Assembly (NCBI RefSeq): GCF_030845175.1
Contig: NZ_CP132542.1
Coordinates: 1,182,001-1,246,000, forward strand
Source: Coralliovum pocilloporae
GTDB lineage: Bacteria; Pseudomonadota; Alphaproteobacteria; Rhizobiales; Cohaesibacteraceae
Length of the DNA: 64,000 nt
Reading direction: 5' to 3'
This document shows positions 35,808 through 44,937 of this stretch, piece after piece (positions within the stretch are counted from its first letter, which is position 1; each line of letters begins with the position of its first letter). Made by a program: the position numbers and the translations under genes. Under the pieces are notes generated by a model. It was not told the DNA's origin and ran no database searches. It saw only the letters and a program-made list of their open reading frames with translations.

Positions 35808-38447
35808 ATGTTGAGAGAGCGCCGCCCATTGACGGAACCGCCCGACCCCCGCATCAGACGACGAATCTCGTTGTCCTGGCTCGCTTTGTTATGGGAAGAG
35901 TTCTGGCCGCGCCTGATCATCAGTCTTCTGATTCTGGGACTGTTTGTCTCTGTCAGCTGGCTTGGTCTTTGGCTCGTCGTGCCTCTTTGGGCCCGTGTGA
36001 TCATCCTCGGCCTGTTTGGCACAGCGCTGGGAGCCAGTCTCATATGGACGGCCCGCTTGCCCATCCCCTCGCGACAGGCCGCCATCAGGCGGCTTGAGCA
36101 GGCCAACAGCCTTACCCATCGCCCGATTTCAAGCTTCAGGGACACACTGGCACTGGGAAGTCATGACACAGGCACACAAAAGGCCTGGTCAATGCATCAG
36201 GTCAACCTTCTGCAGCAGTTGACAGCACCTCTGAAGCTGGTCTGGCCGAGCAGCGGACGCAAGGCCAGAGATCCCTATATTCTCCGCGCCGCATTGCTGT
36301 TGCTGCTCTACGTGTCAGCAGGCATAGGTCAGGGCGAGTTGGGGCTCAGGCTCGGGGACGCCTTCAGAGTGGAACAGCGCTCAACAGCGGTGGAAAACAT
36401 CCGGATAGACGCCTGGGTGACACCGCCCACCTATACCGGACTGGCTCCGGTCTTTCTCCCGGCAAAATCCGCTGAACCATCAGAATGGACAATCCCCGAA
36501 AACAGCCGGCTCACCATCCGCATTTCGGGTGGTGAGGATATCAGGCTGACGAGCAATACCGGCTCAGAACCATTGCCTCCCCGGAAGACCGGAGTAAGCG
36601 AGAACGCAGCAGGTTTTCAGAATTTCGAGGTGGAGCTGACCGAGGCACAGACTCTCTCTGTCTCATCCGGAAATGCAACCAGGGCAGAATGGCAGTTCAA
36701 ACTTCTGCCAGACAATCCGCCGGAGATTATCTGGCGCAAGCCACCGGAAGAAACACCCGGCCGCGGCATCCTCTTTGCCTATACGGTTGAAGAAGATTAT
36801 CCCGGCGCAACAGCCCGTGTCATTGTCAGACCTCTTGCCGATACGGCCCCTTCTGCAGGAGAGCCGCTTTATGATGCACCGGAAGGACGGCTTCAGGTTC
36901 CGGGCCTGCGCAACGACCAGGGAGATGGCGAAACACGGCTCAGTTTTATAGATCATCCCTGGGCTGGCAGCCGTGTTATCCTTCAGCTCGAGATCACGGA
37001 TGCAATCGGCCAGAAAGCCGTTTCAGAAGAACAGGTCATGGTCCTGCCTGCGCGGCTTTTCAACAAGCCTGTTCCCCGTGCACTTGTCGAGCAAAGACGT
37101 ATCCTTGCGAGAGACCGCAAAGCCACAGAACCTGTCCTGAGGGCTCTGGACGGCCTGACAATTGGTCCCGAGCTTTTTGTGCCCTCCGTCAAGGTCTATC
37201 TCGGCCTGAACTTCCTGCACCGGTCTCTCACAGATGCCAGAACAACGGAAGACTTGAGGGATGTTGCCGACGCCATGTGGACCATGGCGCTGACCATTGA
37301 GAATGGTGCACTTGGAGACGCTGAACGTGACCTCAATGCTGCGCGTGAAGCGCTTCAGGATGCCCTTGAGCGCGGCGCTTCAAATGAAGAGATTGCCGAA
37401 TTGACCGAACGCCTTCGCGAGGCAATGAACAACTATCTCAACGAGCTGGCGCAGCAGCTGCAGAACCAGAATGCTGCTTCTCCCCAGGCACAGAATCAAC
37501 AGACCCTCAATAGTGAGGACCTCAACCGCATTCTGGAACAGATCCAGCAACTGGCCCAGTCAGGCTCGAAAGAGGAAGCCCAGCAATTGCTGAGCCAGCT
37601 TCAGGATCTCCTGTCATCCCTTGACCGTATGGCCCAGCCGGGCGACCCGCGCACTAATGAAATGCTGCGTCAGCTTGAGGAGCTCACAGGCATTATTCGG
37701 GAGCAGCAATCCTTGCGGGACCGCACTTATCAGTCCGAGCGCCGTCTGGATGAGGCTGATCGCAATCAGGACAATCAGGATCTGAACGCTCTGAAGGATG
37801 AACTGCAGAGAGCACTGGAAGCGCTGGAAGCCCAGCAGCGCGACCTCAAGGAGGATCTCTCGGATCTTTCACGTCGCCTGACTGAAGAACATCAGCAACG
37901 CAGAGCTCAGGAGCAGGGTCGACAACAGGGTGACCAGAATGGCCAGCAGCCGGGCGGAGAGCAATTCGGCCAGCAGGGCCAGACGCCCGGTCAGGACCAG
38001 GGCCCCGGCCAAGGTCAGGGTCAGAGCGGCAACCAGTCACAGGGTTCAGGCAGCAATGGGGAGAATGGCATTCTGGGTTCGGCAGAACGAGCCATGAGAA
38101 ACGCTGAGCGTGCCCTTGGTCGCGGCCGCACCGATGAAGCCCTGACAGAACAGGAACGCGCGTTGTCCGCTCTCCGGGAGCAGGCACAGCAAATGACTGA
38201 CCAGCTTGCAGAAGCCGCAAGGCAGCGTGGCGGCGGGCTCCAGCCTGACCAGGCGGCGCGAGACCCGCTGGGTCGTGCACAACAGGACGGAGACGGCACC
38301 AATCCAGGTTTCAACGTCAAAGTGCCGAATGAAATTGATATCCAGCGCGCCAGAAGAATCCTGCGCGAACTGCGCAAGCGGTTTTCCGACCCTGACAGGC
38401 CGACAATCGAGCTGGATTATCTGGAACGCCTTTTGAAGCTTAACTAG
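35808..38447 (+). CDS. DUF4175/TIGR02302 family membrane protein
   Basis: An 879-residue protein of a family restricted largely to alphaproteobacteria. Two membrane helices near the N terminus (FWPRLIISLLILGLFVSVSW and a following one) and a third at about residues 165-185 are followed by a beta-rich periplasmic-type region. Next comes a long coiled-coil, Gln-rich region from about residue 500. A low-complexity stretch (QQGDQNGQQPGGEQFGQQGQ onward) precedes a conserved C-terminal segment ending DRPTIELDYLERLLKLN. It follows lysA in many relatives. Its function is unknown; an envelope-structural role is a guess. Confidence 0.78.
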   Translation: MLRERRPLTEPPDPRIRRRISLSWLALLWEEFWPRLIISLLILGLFVSVSWLGLWLVVPLWARVIILGLFGTALGASLIWTARLPIPSRQAAIRRLEQANSLTHRPISSFRDTLALGSHDTGTQKAWSMHQVNLLQQLTAPLKLVWPSSGRKARDPYILRAALLLLLYVSAGIGQGELGLRLGDAFRVEQRSTAVENIRIDAWVTPPTYTGLAPVFLPAKSAEPSEWTIPENSRLTIRISGGEDIRLTSNTGSEPLPPRKTGVSENAAGFQNFEVELTEAQTLSVSSGNATRAEWQFKLLPDNPPEIIWRKPPEETPGRGILFAYTVEEDYPGATARVIVRPLADTAPSAGEPLYDAPEGRLQVPGLRNDQGDGETRLSFIDHPWAGSRVILQLEITDAIGQKAVSEEQVMVLPARLFNKPVPRALVEQRRILARDRKATEPVLRALDGLTIGPELFVPSVKVYLGLNFLHRSLTDARTTEDLRDVADAMWTMALTIENGALGDAERDLNAAREALQDALERGASNEEIAELTERLREAMNNYLNELAQQLQNQNAASPQAQNQQTLNSEDLNRILEQIQQLAQSGSKEEAQQLLSQLQDLLSSLDRMAQPGDPRTNEMLRQLEELTGIIREQQSLRDRTYQSERRLDEADRNQDNQDLNALKDELQRALEALEAQQRDLKEDLSDLSRRLTEEHQQRRAQEQGRQQGDQNGQQPGGEQFGQQGQTPGQDQGPGQGQGQSGNQSQGSGSNGENGILGSAERAMRNAERALGRGRTDEALTEQERALSALREQAQQMTDQLAEAARQRGGGLQPDQAARDPLGRAQQDGDGTNPGFNVKVPNEIDIQRARRILRELRKRFSDPDRPTIELDYLERLLKLN

Positions 38448-38560
38448 GGTTCAGAAGCGGCCTAAGAGTTTGCTTTAGGTTCAATCGACATTCAGTCTTC
38501 CCAAGTTGGGTACAGATGTGATTCATAGGTTTCCAGATTCGATGAACTGGAGATGCTTTG

Positions 38561-38935
38561 ATGCCCAAGCGCTATGAATTGACGGTTTCGCAATGGCGTA
38601 AGATTGAAGGGGTTTTGCCGGGCAAGCCTGGAGATCCAGGACGTAGCGGCAGAGATAACCAGCTGTTCGTAAACGGTGTTTTGTGGGTTCTACGATCCGG
38701 GGCGCACTGGCATGATCTTCCTGAACGCTACGGCAAATGGAAGACAGTGCATAAACGCTTCACTCGCTGGGCCGAGGCGGGCGTGTGGGAACGGGTGTTC
38801 GAGCATCTGATCAAGGACCCTGATAACAGCTACGTCTCGCTCGACAGCAGCCTTGTGCGCGCGCATCAACAGGCGGCGACAGGCAAGGGCTCAAAAGGGG
38901 GGACCAGGCTTTGGGGCATTCCCGAGGTGGTCTGA
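38561..38935 (+). CDS. IS5-family transposase, N-terminal frame (orfA)
   Basis: A 124-residue first frame starting MPKRYELTVSQWRKIEGVLPG, with GVLWVLRSGAHWHDLPERYG (DUF4096-type DNA-binding region) and the first catalytic Asp in VSLDSSLVRAHQQA. The run A4G6 at 38893-38902 lies where a -1 shift would continue into orfB as KGGDQALGHSRGGL, the canonical IS427 sequence. The stop at 38935 terminates the unshifted product. Confidence 0.8.
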   Translation: MPKRYELTVSQWRKIEGVLPGKPGDPGRSGRDNQLFVNGVLWVLRSGAHWHDLPERYGKWKTVHKRFTRWAEAGVWERVFEHLIKDPDNSYVSLDSSLVRAHQQAATGKGSKGGTRLWGIPEVV

Positions 38936-39318
38936 CGACAAAGATCCACCTCGCGACGGATGCTCTTGGCCGTCCTCTGCGTATCATCCTGACGCCAGGC
39001 CAGCGTGGAGATGCACCGATTGCACCTGATCTTCTGGACGGCCTGACACCGAAGCGTGTGCTGGCGGACAAAGCCTATGATTCCAATGCGATCCGTGCTT
39101 TGATCCGCGCAATGCGGGCTGAGCCGGTGATCCCGTCTAACCCGACACGAAAACATCGCATCCCCTACGACTTCGAAGCTTATAAAGTCCGTAATACGGT
39201 GGAGCGATGCTTCAACAAGCTCAAGCACTTCCGACGTATCGCAACACGCTTCGACCGAAGGGCCATATACTTCCTCAGTTTCGTCCAAATCGCAGCTGCA
39301 ATACTATGGATGAGATGA
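38911..39318 (+). CDS. IS5-family transposase, C-terminal frame (orfB)
   Basis: The catalytic remainder of the transposase, in the -1 frame. It has HSRGGLTTKIHLATDALGRP, the second Asp in VLADKAYDSNAIR and the Glu in YKVRNTVERCFNKLKHFRR, completing the DDE triad. The frame is open upstream of the listed TTG as far as the A4G6 slip site, so it is normally expected as part of a fused OrfAB protein. Confidence 0.8.
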   Translation: MGHSRGGLTTKIHLATDALGRPLRIILTPGQRGDAPIAPDLLDGLTPKRVLADKAYDSNAIRALIRAMRAEPVIPSNPTRKHRIPYDFEAYKVRNTVERCFNKLKHFRRIATRFDRRAIYFLSFVQIAAAILWMR

Positions 39319-39421
39319 ATGTCGATTCAGCCTAGCACGAGCTTTTATCTGAAAAGTCTGCCAACTTTTCAGAAGCACGCTGTAACCCGCATCAGAATGG
39401 CTGACCGCTCTGCGTCTCTCC

Positions 39422-39832
39422 TCAGGCAGGACGACCTGCAAAGGCAAGAGAAACCGTTTCAGGCTCATCACCAGCAAGTGCACTTGCAACAGCCTTGCGA
39501 ATTTCCGCCAGAGAAAACGGCTTGTTGATCACATCATGAACAAGCGCATCAAGGCCATTGGCCCGCTCGCGCTGGTCCGCATAACCCGTCATCATGAGAA
39601 TTGTCAGCTCAGGCCAGTCGCGCGCCACATTCAGTGAAAGCGCAATACCGTCCATGATCGGCATCTTGATATCGGTCAGCAGCAGGTCAAATGCGCCGTC
39701 ACGTTCCGTCAGAAGATCAAGGGCCTCGCTGCCATCTTCCGCCCTGGTCACATCATGACCATCAAGTTCAAGCGCACGGGATACGAATGTGCGGACCGCT
39801 TCGTCATCTTCCGTTACCAGAATTCGCGCCAT
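39422..39832 (-). CDS. cpdR: Single-domain response regulator, CpdR-like
   Basis: A 136-residue receiver-only protein. The acidic pocket is in VTEDDEAVR, the phospho-acceptor Asp in LLLTDIKMPIMDGIAL, the Thr in ILMMTGYAD and the Lys in VINKPFSLAEIRKAV. There is no output domain. In alphaproteobacteria CpdR, phosphorylated through the CckA-ChpT relay, controls ClpXP proteolysis of cell-cycle factors. Similarity to CpdR is by pattern and length; other single-domain receivers could look alike. The C-terminal 15 residues are extra. Confidence 0.6.
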   Translation of the reverse strand: MARILVTEDDEAVRTFVSRALELDGHDVTRAEDGSEALDLLTERDGAFDLLLTDIKMPIMDGIALSLNVARDWPELTILMMTGYADQRERANGLDALVHDVINKPFSLAEIRKAVASALAGDEPETVSLAFAGRPA

Positions 39833-39876
39833 GTCACCCTCCCGTCAGGTTCAATTTCCGCCTGCAATTGTGGCCT

Positions 39877-40419
39877 TTATGAGTCCAGATATCCCACAAA
39901 GGGCAATTGCCGATAGGCATGAGCCTTGTCCATGCCATATCCGACCACGAACAGGTCGGGGCATGAGAAACCAACAAAATCGGCCTCAAGCGGCACAACC
40001 CGCTTTTCGGCCTTGTCCAGAAGCACTGCGATATCCGCCCGGCGTGCGCCACGTTTCAGCATCAAGTCCCTGGCAAAGCTGATTGTCCGGCCTGATTCGA
40101 GAATATCATCAATCAGCAGAACGTCCCGCCCTGCCACATCACTTTCGATATCCCGGACCACACGCACAGTGCCTGATGATGTCGTGCCAGCGCCGTAGCT
40201 CGAAAGGCTGATAAATTCGACCTCCGGAGCCAGACCCGCATAATGCAGTGCTCTTATGAGATCGGCTGCAAAGATGAAGCTTCCCTTAAGAACGGAAATT
40301 ACCAACAGGTTTTCATACCCGGCTTCGGAAATCTTTCCAGCCAGCGTCTTCACACAACCCGCAAGCGTGTCTTCATCATACAGGACATGGAGATTGTCCT
40401 CCTGGATGGTCTTGTTCAT
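39877..40419 (-). CDS. hpt: Hypoxanthine phosphoribosyltransferase
   Basis: A 180-residue purine-salvage enzyme. The PRPP-binding loop is DVLLIDDILESGRTISFARDL, with LVISVLKGSFIFAADLIRAL earlier and the base-binding region EADFVGFSCPDLFVVGYGMD. It converts hypoxanthine (and guanine) plus PRPP to IMP or GMP. The ATG overlaps the stop of the upstream zinc-ribbon gene (ATGA), so the pair is coupled. Confidence 0.88.
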   Translation of the reverse strand: MNKTIQEDNLHVLYDEDTLAGCVKTLAGKISEAGYENLLVISVLKGSFIFAADLIRALHYAGLAPEVEFISLSSYGAGTTSSGTVRVVRDIESDVAGRDVLLIDDILESGRTISFARDLMLKRGARRADIAVLLDKAEKRVVPLEADFVGFSCPDLFVVGYGMDKAHAYRQLPFVGYLDS

Positions 40420-41366
40420 TGGAGCCCGGACCCTGTCTGTAAGGATTGTTCATCTGAGAAGCGCACTTCGACGCTCTTGGCACCTGCTGGCGGCGTCGGA
40501 ATACTGGTTTTGAAGCTCAGCCATTCCCCCGGCGGCAAGGTACGCGACTGCGGCGCAATGGACCAGGCATAGAGCTCGCCAGACTGCTCCCCCTGAAGAG
40601 CGATACGGATGTAGGGCACAGCCACAACGGCATCAGTAACATTCTTGATGTTGCCCTCCACATGCAGGGACACAATACCATCATTGATATCCCGCCGGGT
40701 CCGTACGCTTTCAATGCTCAGCCCGCGCAGGTTCACATCCAGCCCGATCGTCTCATAAAAGGACGCAAGATCCGGTGCTATCATCACCAGCGGCTTCCGC
40801 ATCACCACGGTCAGAGCGATGAACAGGAGAACAAGAACGGCCGCACCGGAATTCCACAGCAGCTTCTTCCTGTCTTCACGGCTGAAGGATCGTTTTACCT
40901 TTTTATCGACCCGTACCCGTTTACGCTCAACAGGCTTTTGAACCTTCTGGCCTTCGACAACAGCTCCTTCGCCCGGATCTGCGTCAGTATCATCAGATGG
41001 AGTAGCGGACGCTTCTTCCATCGGCTGGTCAGAAAGTGCGGCTTTGAAGGCGTCGAATTCAGCCGAGAACCCGGCACCATCTTCGCTATCATCACCACTC
41101 TCTTCCGCAGTCACGTCAGGATCTTGCGGCGGCGCAGGTGCGGGAGCAGGACTTGAAGAACCACCACCACCCCCGGCAGCAGCAACAGAAGCTGCCGTCT
41201 CCTGAGCAAACAGTGCCTCAACATCATCCTGGTTCAGCTCTTCAGAAGAAAGCTTCACATGCCAGACATCCCCACAACGGGCGCATTTAACCTTGCGACC
41301 GTCGGGCCCGATCTTGTCATCCGAAATCGTGTAACTTGCGTCACAGGACGGACAATCGATCTTCAT
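40416..41366 (-). CDS. Zinc-ribbon (MJ0042) and DUF3426-like membrane protein
   Basis: A 316-residue protein. The N terminus is an MJ0042 zinc ribbon with two CxxC pairs (CPSCDASYTISDDKIG and VKCARCGDVWHV). A long acidic, low-complexity linker follows, then one membrane helix (AAVLVLLFIALTVVM) and a C-terminal domain with VHVEGNIKNVTDAVVAVPYI-type beta strands. The ribbon would be cytoplasmic and the C-terminal domain periplasmic. Divergent from ftsE, with a CtrA box between them. Role unknown. Confidence 0.75.
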   Translation of the reverse strand: MKIDCPSCDASYTISDDKIGPDGRKVKCARCGDVWHVKLSSEELNQDDVEALFAQETAASVAAAGGGGGSSSPAPAPAPPQDPDVTAEESGDDSEDGAGFSAEFDAFKAALSDQPMEEASATPSDDTDADPGEGAVVEGQKVQKPVERKRVRVDKKVKRSFSREDRKKLLWNSGAAVLVLLFIALTVVMRKPLVMIAPDLASFYETIGLDVNLRGLSIESVRTRRDINDGIVSLHVEGNIKNVTDAVVAVPYIRIALQGEQSGELYAWSIAPQSRTLPPGEWLSFKTSIPTPPAGAKSVEVRFSDEQSLQTGSGLQ

Positions 41367-41472
41367 GCCTTCTGCTTTCCCGGATAACGATTAATCCGTC
41401 CGGTGATTAACCCCTTACGGCAGAGGTCGAATCACATAAAATTACGCCATGCTTAATGGCAGGTAATAAGTC

Positions 41473-41487
41473 TTAACGATTGATTAA
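41473..41487. promoter_or_regulatory. CtrA-type box upstream of ftsE
   Basis: TTAACGATTGATTAA matches the CtrA consensus TTAA-N7-TTAA exactly and lies in the 270-base gap between divergent zinc-ribbon and ftsE genes, 150 bases before the ftsE start. A TAAT/TTAAC-rich surround adds partial sites. CtrA would place cell-division gene ftsE, the zinc-ribbon gene, or both, under cell-cycle control; binding is inferred from sequence. Confidence 0.55.
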
Positions 41488-41636
41488 TATTAACCCGCCA
41501 AGCTGCGATTTGACAGGAAACAGGCTTGATTTCCTTCTATGAAGGAACAAAACCCTTGAGACTGCAATTAGCGACGAAAAGACAGGACAGCAACCTGGCA
41601 GACAGCAGGTTGGAAGATTGAAGTCTGGAGTGACCG

Positions 41637-42299
41637 GTGATTCATTTCGAAAATGTGGGCTTGCGCTACGGAATGGGACCCGAAGTTCTCCGGGATCTCA
41701 GTTTCAGGATAGAACCCCAGTCATTCCAGTTCCTGACCGGCCCATCAGGGGCTGGCAAGACATCCCTCCTCAAGCTGATGTTCATGGCTCACCAGCCAAC
41801 CCGCGGAAGAATAACAATCTTCGGGCAGGACACCTTGACCATGACGTCAAATGACCTGCCGAAAGCGCGTCGTAATATCGGCATGATCTTTCAGGAATTC
41901 CGCCTCCTGGACCATCTGACCACGTTCGAGAATGTCGCCTTGCCCTTGAGAGTGCTCGACAAGGAGGAATCCACCTACAGAGCCGATGTCATCGAGCTGC
42001 TGAAATGGGTTGGCCTCGGTGACCGTATGCATGTCTATCCGCCGGTCCTGTCAGGCGGAGAAAAGCAGCGCGCGGCCATTGCCCGGGCCCTGATCTCGCA
42101 GCCCAAGGTGCTGCTGGCAGATGAACCAACCGGCAATGTCGACCCGCCTCTGGCGCGTAAACTGCTGAGGCTTTTTATTGAACTGAACAGCCTTGGCACC
42201 GCCGTTCTGATTGCTACTCACGATCTTGACTTAATGAAGCGCTATGATGCCGCAAAGCGCCTCGTTCTCCATGATGGGCGTATGCAAATCGATGAGTGA
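41637..42299 (+). CDS. ftsE: Cell division ATP-binding protein FtsE
   Basis: A 220-residue ABC ATPase. Walker A is GPSGAGKTSLLKLM, the signature LSGGEKQRAAIARAL, Walker B VLLADEPTGNVDP and the switch His is in LIATHDLDLMKRY. FtsEX acts at the division septum to activate cell-wall hydrolases. The start is a GTG at 41637 after GGAG. Its stop lies inside the ftsX start region, an 8-base overlap. Confidence 0.9.
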   Translation: MIHFENVGLRYGMGPEVLRDLSFRIEPQSFQFLTGPSGAGKTSLLKLMFMAHQPTRGRITIFGQDTLTMTSNDLPKARRNIGMIFQEFRLLDHLTTFENVALPLRVLDKEESTYRADVIELLKWVGLGDRMHVYPPVLSGGEKQRAAIARALISQPKVLLADEPTGNVDPPLARKLLRLFIELNSLGTAVLIATHDLDLMKRYDAAKRLVLHDGRMQIDE

Positions 42300-43257
42300 A
42301 ACAGAGCACATGAGAATAGCTCCCGAATCTGATGATGCAGATCCGGACATGCTGATCAGCCGGTCCCAATCCGGCTCCATCGTACCATCTGCATCTATCT
42401 CCGGCAGCGCCCTGCTGGTGGTGATCGCGATCATGAGCTTTCTCGCAGCGCTCACGGTCGGAGCTGTTGCCATCGTCCAGACAGCCGTTCAGGACTGGCA
42501 GAATGATGTCGCACGCGAGATTACGGTGCAGCTCAAACCGGTCGTCGGCAGGGATATCGAGAAAGAGCTCACCAAGGCTATCGCCATTGCTTCCAGCACG
42601 AGAGGGGTGGGCGGCGTACGCGCCCTCTCGGAAGAGGAATCAAAGGCCTTGCTGTCCCCATGGCTCGGCAACAATGTCGACCTCGCAGATCTGCCTGTAC
42701 CCCGCCTGATTGTTGTGGAGCTGTCCGACCCGCTTGGCGCAGATCTCGAAGGGCTGGGGAAACGCCTGTCGGAAGAAATCACGGGCGCCCAGATGGATGA
42801 CCACAGGGTCTGGGCGGAGCGCCTGCAGGCCATGGCCGGGACAACGGCTGCAGGTGGTCTGGCTGTGCTCGCACTGGTTCTTGCCGCCACAATTCTCATT
42901 GTGATCTTTGCCACACGCGGTGCGATGACATCCAACCGGGAGACCATTGCAGTCTTGCACTTTGTTGGTGCTGCTAACGACTTCATTGCCCGCGAGTTCC
43001 AGCGACACTTTCTGATTCAGGGTCTGAAAGGCTCGTCCGTCGGTGGTCTGGCTGCAGCAGCCGTCTTCCTTTCCCTCAATCTCATCGAGCCATCAGCCAA
43101 TACACCGTCAGGCATTCAGGAGCGCGCCTTTCTTGGTGATATCCAGCTCAGGCTCTGGGGATTTGCCGGTATTGCCTTCGTGGTCATTATTGTCGCCATT
43201 TTTACCAGTCTCACCACACGTCTTACTGTTAGGCGTACATTGAAGACCATCGACTGA
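42292..43257 (+). CDS. ftsX: Cell division protein FtsX
   Basis: A 321-residue membrane partner of FtsE. A short cytoplasmic N terminus leads to the first helix (GSALLVVIAIMSFLAALTVG). A periplasmic loop of about 100 residues follows, with EITVQLKPVVGRDIEKELTK and SEEESKALLSPWLG, then three helices near the C terminus (around GLAVLALVLAATILIVIFATRG). The ATG at 42292 overlaps the ftsE stop and is preferred to 42244, which lies well inside ftsE. Confidence 0.87.
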   Translation: MSETEHMRIAPESDDADPDMLISRSQSGSIVPSASISGSALLVVIAIMSFLAALTVGAVAIVQTAVQDWQNDVAREITVQLKPVVGRDIEKELTKAIAIASSTRGVGGVRALSEEESKALLSPWLGNNVDLADLPVPRLIVVELSDPLGADLEGLGKRLSEEITGAQMDDHRVWAERLQAMAGTTAAGGLAVLALVLAATILIVIFATRGAMTSNRETIAVLHFVGAANDFIAREFQRHFLIQGLKGSSVGGLAAAAVFLSLNLIEPSANTPSGIQERAFLGDIQLRLWGFAGIAFVVIIVAIFTSLTTRLTVRRTLKTID

Positions 43258-43373
43258 TATCAGGGTTCAGACCCATAAATGAAGTTGTTAACAGTCGAGA
43301 ATTTTCCTGATGTCCTGATGAAACCATAATTTGCTAGAATAATATGGTTTAGAGAATCAGGGGGAACAGGCGC

Positions 43374-44036
43374 GTGGCGCAGGAATTCGACCATAGCGCT
43401 TCGGTCAATGATCCGATGGCGGCACGGACAATGGTCATGTCGGGATTTCCCAGGGCTTTTTTGAAGATATCGGCTGTTTTGTGCCTGATGGTCTGCGCCT
43501 TACTGGTTGCAGGGTTTCTTCGCTTTGCCAGTATCATCTCGACAACTGCATCACCCCAGATTGTTCAGGCTGATGGAATTGTTGCACTGACCGGCGGCGC
43601 AAAACGCCTGTCTGATGCTGTTCTGCTGTTGTCGGAAGGGCGTGGCAAACGTCTGCTGATTACCGGGGTTGATCTGGAGATCTCCGACAACAACCTGTTC
43701 AGCCTTCTGAGAACCGATGAAGGTCTGAGATCATGCTGCATCGATCTGGATCGTACGGCACTCGATACAGTCGGCAATGCAGCAGCCGCAAGTGACTGGG
43801 CCCGTCAGCACAATTTCAAGTCGCTGATTGTCGTGACAAGTGCCTATCATATTCCCCGAAGCCTGCTTGAAATCAACCGAACAGCTCCCGAGATGGAGCT
43901 GATTCCCTATCCGGTTGTCCATGATCAGCTCAATTTACAGCATTGGTACCTCGATATCGCCGCAATGCGTCTTCTCCTGACGGAATATCTGAAGTATATG
44001 CTTGTCCGTATCAGAGTTGTTTCCACAGGTCAGTGA
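43374..44036 (+). CDS. YdcF/SanA-like DUF218 family protein
   Basis: A 220-residue protein with one N-terminal membrane helix (FLKISAVLCLMVCALLVAGFL) and a DUF218 domain: DGIVALTGGAKRLSDAVLLL, RLLITGVD, ALDTVGNAAAASDWARQH and IVVTSAYHIPRSLLEI. The active site would face the periplasm. Members are linked to envelope integrity. The start is a GTG after GGGGGAACAGG. ftsEX-ydcF-plsC is a conserved alphaproteobacterial order. Confidence 0.78.
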   Translation: MAQEFDHSASVNDPMAARTMVMSGFPRAFLKISAVLCLMVCALLVAGFLRFASIISTTASPQIVQADGIVALTGGAKRLSDAVLLLSEGRGKRLLITGVDLEISDNNLFSLLRTDEGLRSCCIDLDRTALDTVGNAAAASDWARQHNFKSLIVVTSAYHIPRSLLEINRTAPEMELIPYPVVHDQLNLQHWYLDIAAMRLLLTEYLKYMLVRIRVVSTGQ

Positions 44037-44081
44037 TCATCAATCACATCAAGGCCTCATCCGCGATAGTGCTGAACGCTT

Positions 44082-44879
44082 ATGTTTCTAAGATCCCTCA
44101 TATTCAACGTGGCCTTCTATGCCTGGATGATCCTTGTCATGCTGATGATCATCCCCGCATTCGTCCTGCCTGCGCGGCTGACATGGTTCCTGATCCGCTT
44201 GTGGGTCAAAGGCAATCTCTGGCTCCAGCAGATGATCATCGGCAACCGTATTGAGATCCGGGGTCTCGAGAATATTCCTGAAGGCGGCTTTATCGTTGCA
44301 TCAAAGCACCAGTCCTTCTGGGAAGCCTTTGCTCTTGCCAACCTGTTTCCGGATCCTGCCTACATCTACAAGAAACAGTTGGGCTGGATTCCCATGTTCG
44401 GCTGGTATCTGGTCAAATTCAGAATGATCCCGGTTGATCGTGGACGCCGTGGCGCAGCACTCAAGGCTCTTCAGGAATATGTGGAAGTGGCAATTGCTGA
44501 AGGTCGCCAGGTTATCATCTTTCCTGAAGGAACGCGCCGCACACCGGGCGATGAACCAGCCTACAAGTACGGCGTCAGTCATCTCTATCACGAACTGGGC
44601 TGTGAATGTCTGCCGATCGGCGTCAATGCCGGGCTGTTCTGGCCGAGACGAACGTTCATGCGTCAGAAAGGCACCATCGTCATCGATATCAGACCGAGCA
44701 TCAAAGCCGGGCTGGACAAGCGGACCTTCACCACAGAGCTCGCTGATACAATCGAGGCTTCATCCAATGCCCTGATCCTGGAAGCGCTGGAAGAAAACCC
44801 GGATCTGATCCTGCCCGAACTGACCCGGTCGCGCCTCGATCTTATCCGCCAAAGCGCCGAAACAGGGGCTCCGGCGTGA
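44082..44879 (+). CDS. plsC: 1-acyl-sn-glycerol-3-phosphate acyltransferase (PlsC family)
   Basis: A 265-residue membrane acyltransferase. An N-terminal helix pair is followed by the acyltransferase motifs: IVASKHQSFWEAFALAN (block 1, here HX4E rather than the usual HX4D), MIPVDRGRRGAALKAL, IIFPEGTRRTPG (block 3) and CLPIGVNAGLFW (block 4). It would add the second acyl chain to make phosphatidic acid at the inner membrane. The HX4E form is noted as a variation, not a defect. Confidence 0.82.
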   Translation: MFLRSLIFNVAFYAWMILVMLMIIPAFVLPARLTWFLIRLWVKGNLWLQQMIIGNRIEIRGLENIPEGGFIVASKHQSFWEAFALANLFPDPAYIYKKQLGWIPMFGWYLVKFRMIPVDRGRRGAALKALQEYVEVAIAEGRQVIIFPEGTRRTPGDEPAYKYGVSHLYHELGCECLPIGVNAGLFWPRRTFMRQKGTIVIDIRPSIKAGLDKRTFTTELADTIEASSNALILEALEENPDLILPELTRSRLDLIRQSAETGAPA

Positions 44880-44937
44880 TATTATCTGATGATCGGCACG
44901 CCAAATTGTTGAAGTTTTACAGTCCACATATTGCCAT

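Larger units (their letters stand above)
38478..39332 (+). mobile_element. IS5-family (IS427-group-like) insertion sequence, 855 bp
   Basis: Terminal inverted repeats are GGTTCAATCGACATTCA at the left end and GGCTGAATCGACATTCA read inward from the right end, 15 of 17 identical. The element is flanked by TA on both sides (38476-38477 and 39333-39334), the target duplication of this group. It carries two overlapping transposase frames joined by a -1 shift. It sits in the gap after the DUF4175 gene and disrupts no recognisable gene. The ends and frames look intact, so it may still move. Confidence 0.85.

Noticed and set aside
38920-38935. Transposase pseudogene caused by a frameshift mutation
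   Set aside because: The break falls at A4G6, the expected slip position for this group, and both frames and ends are intact, so programmed shifting is the simpler reading.
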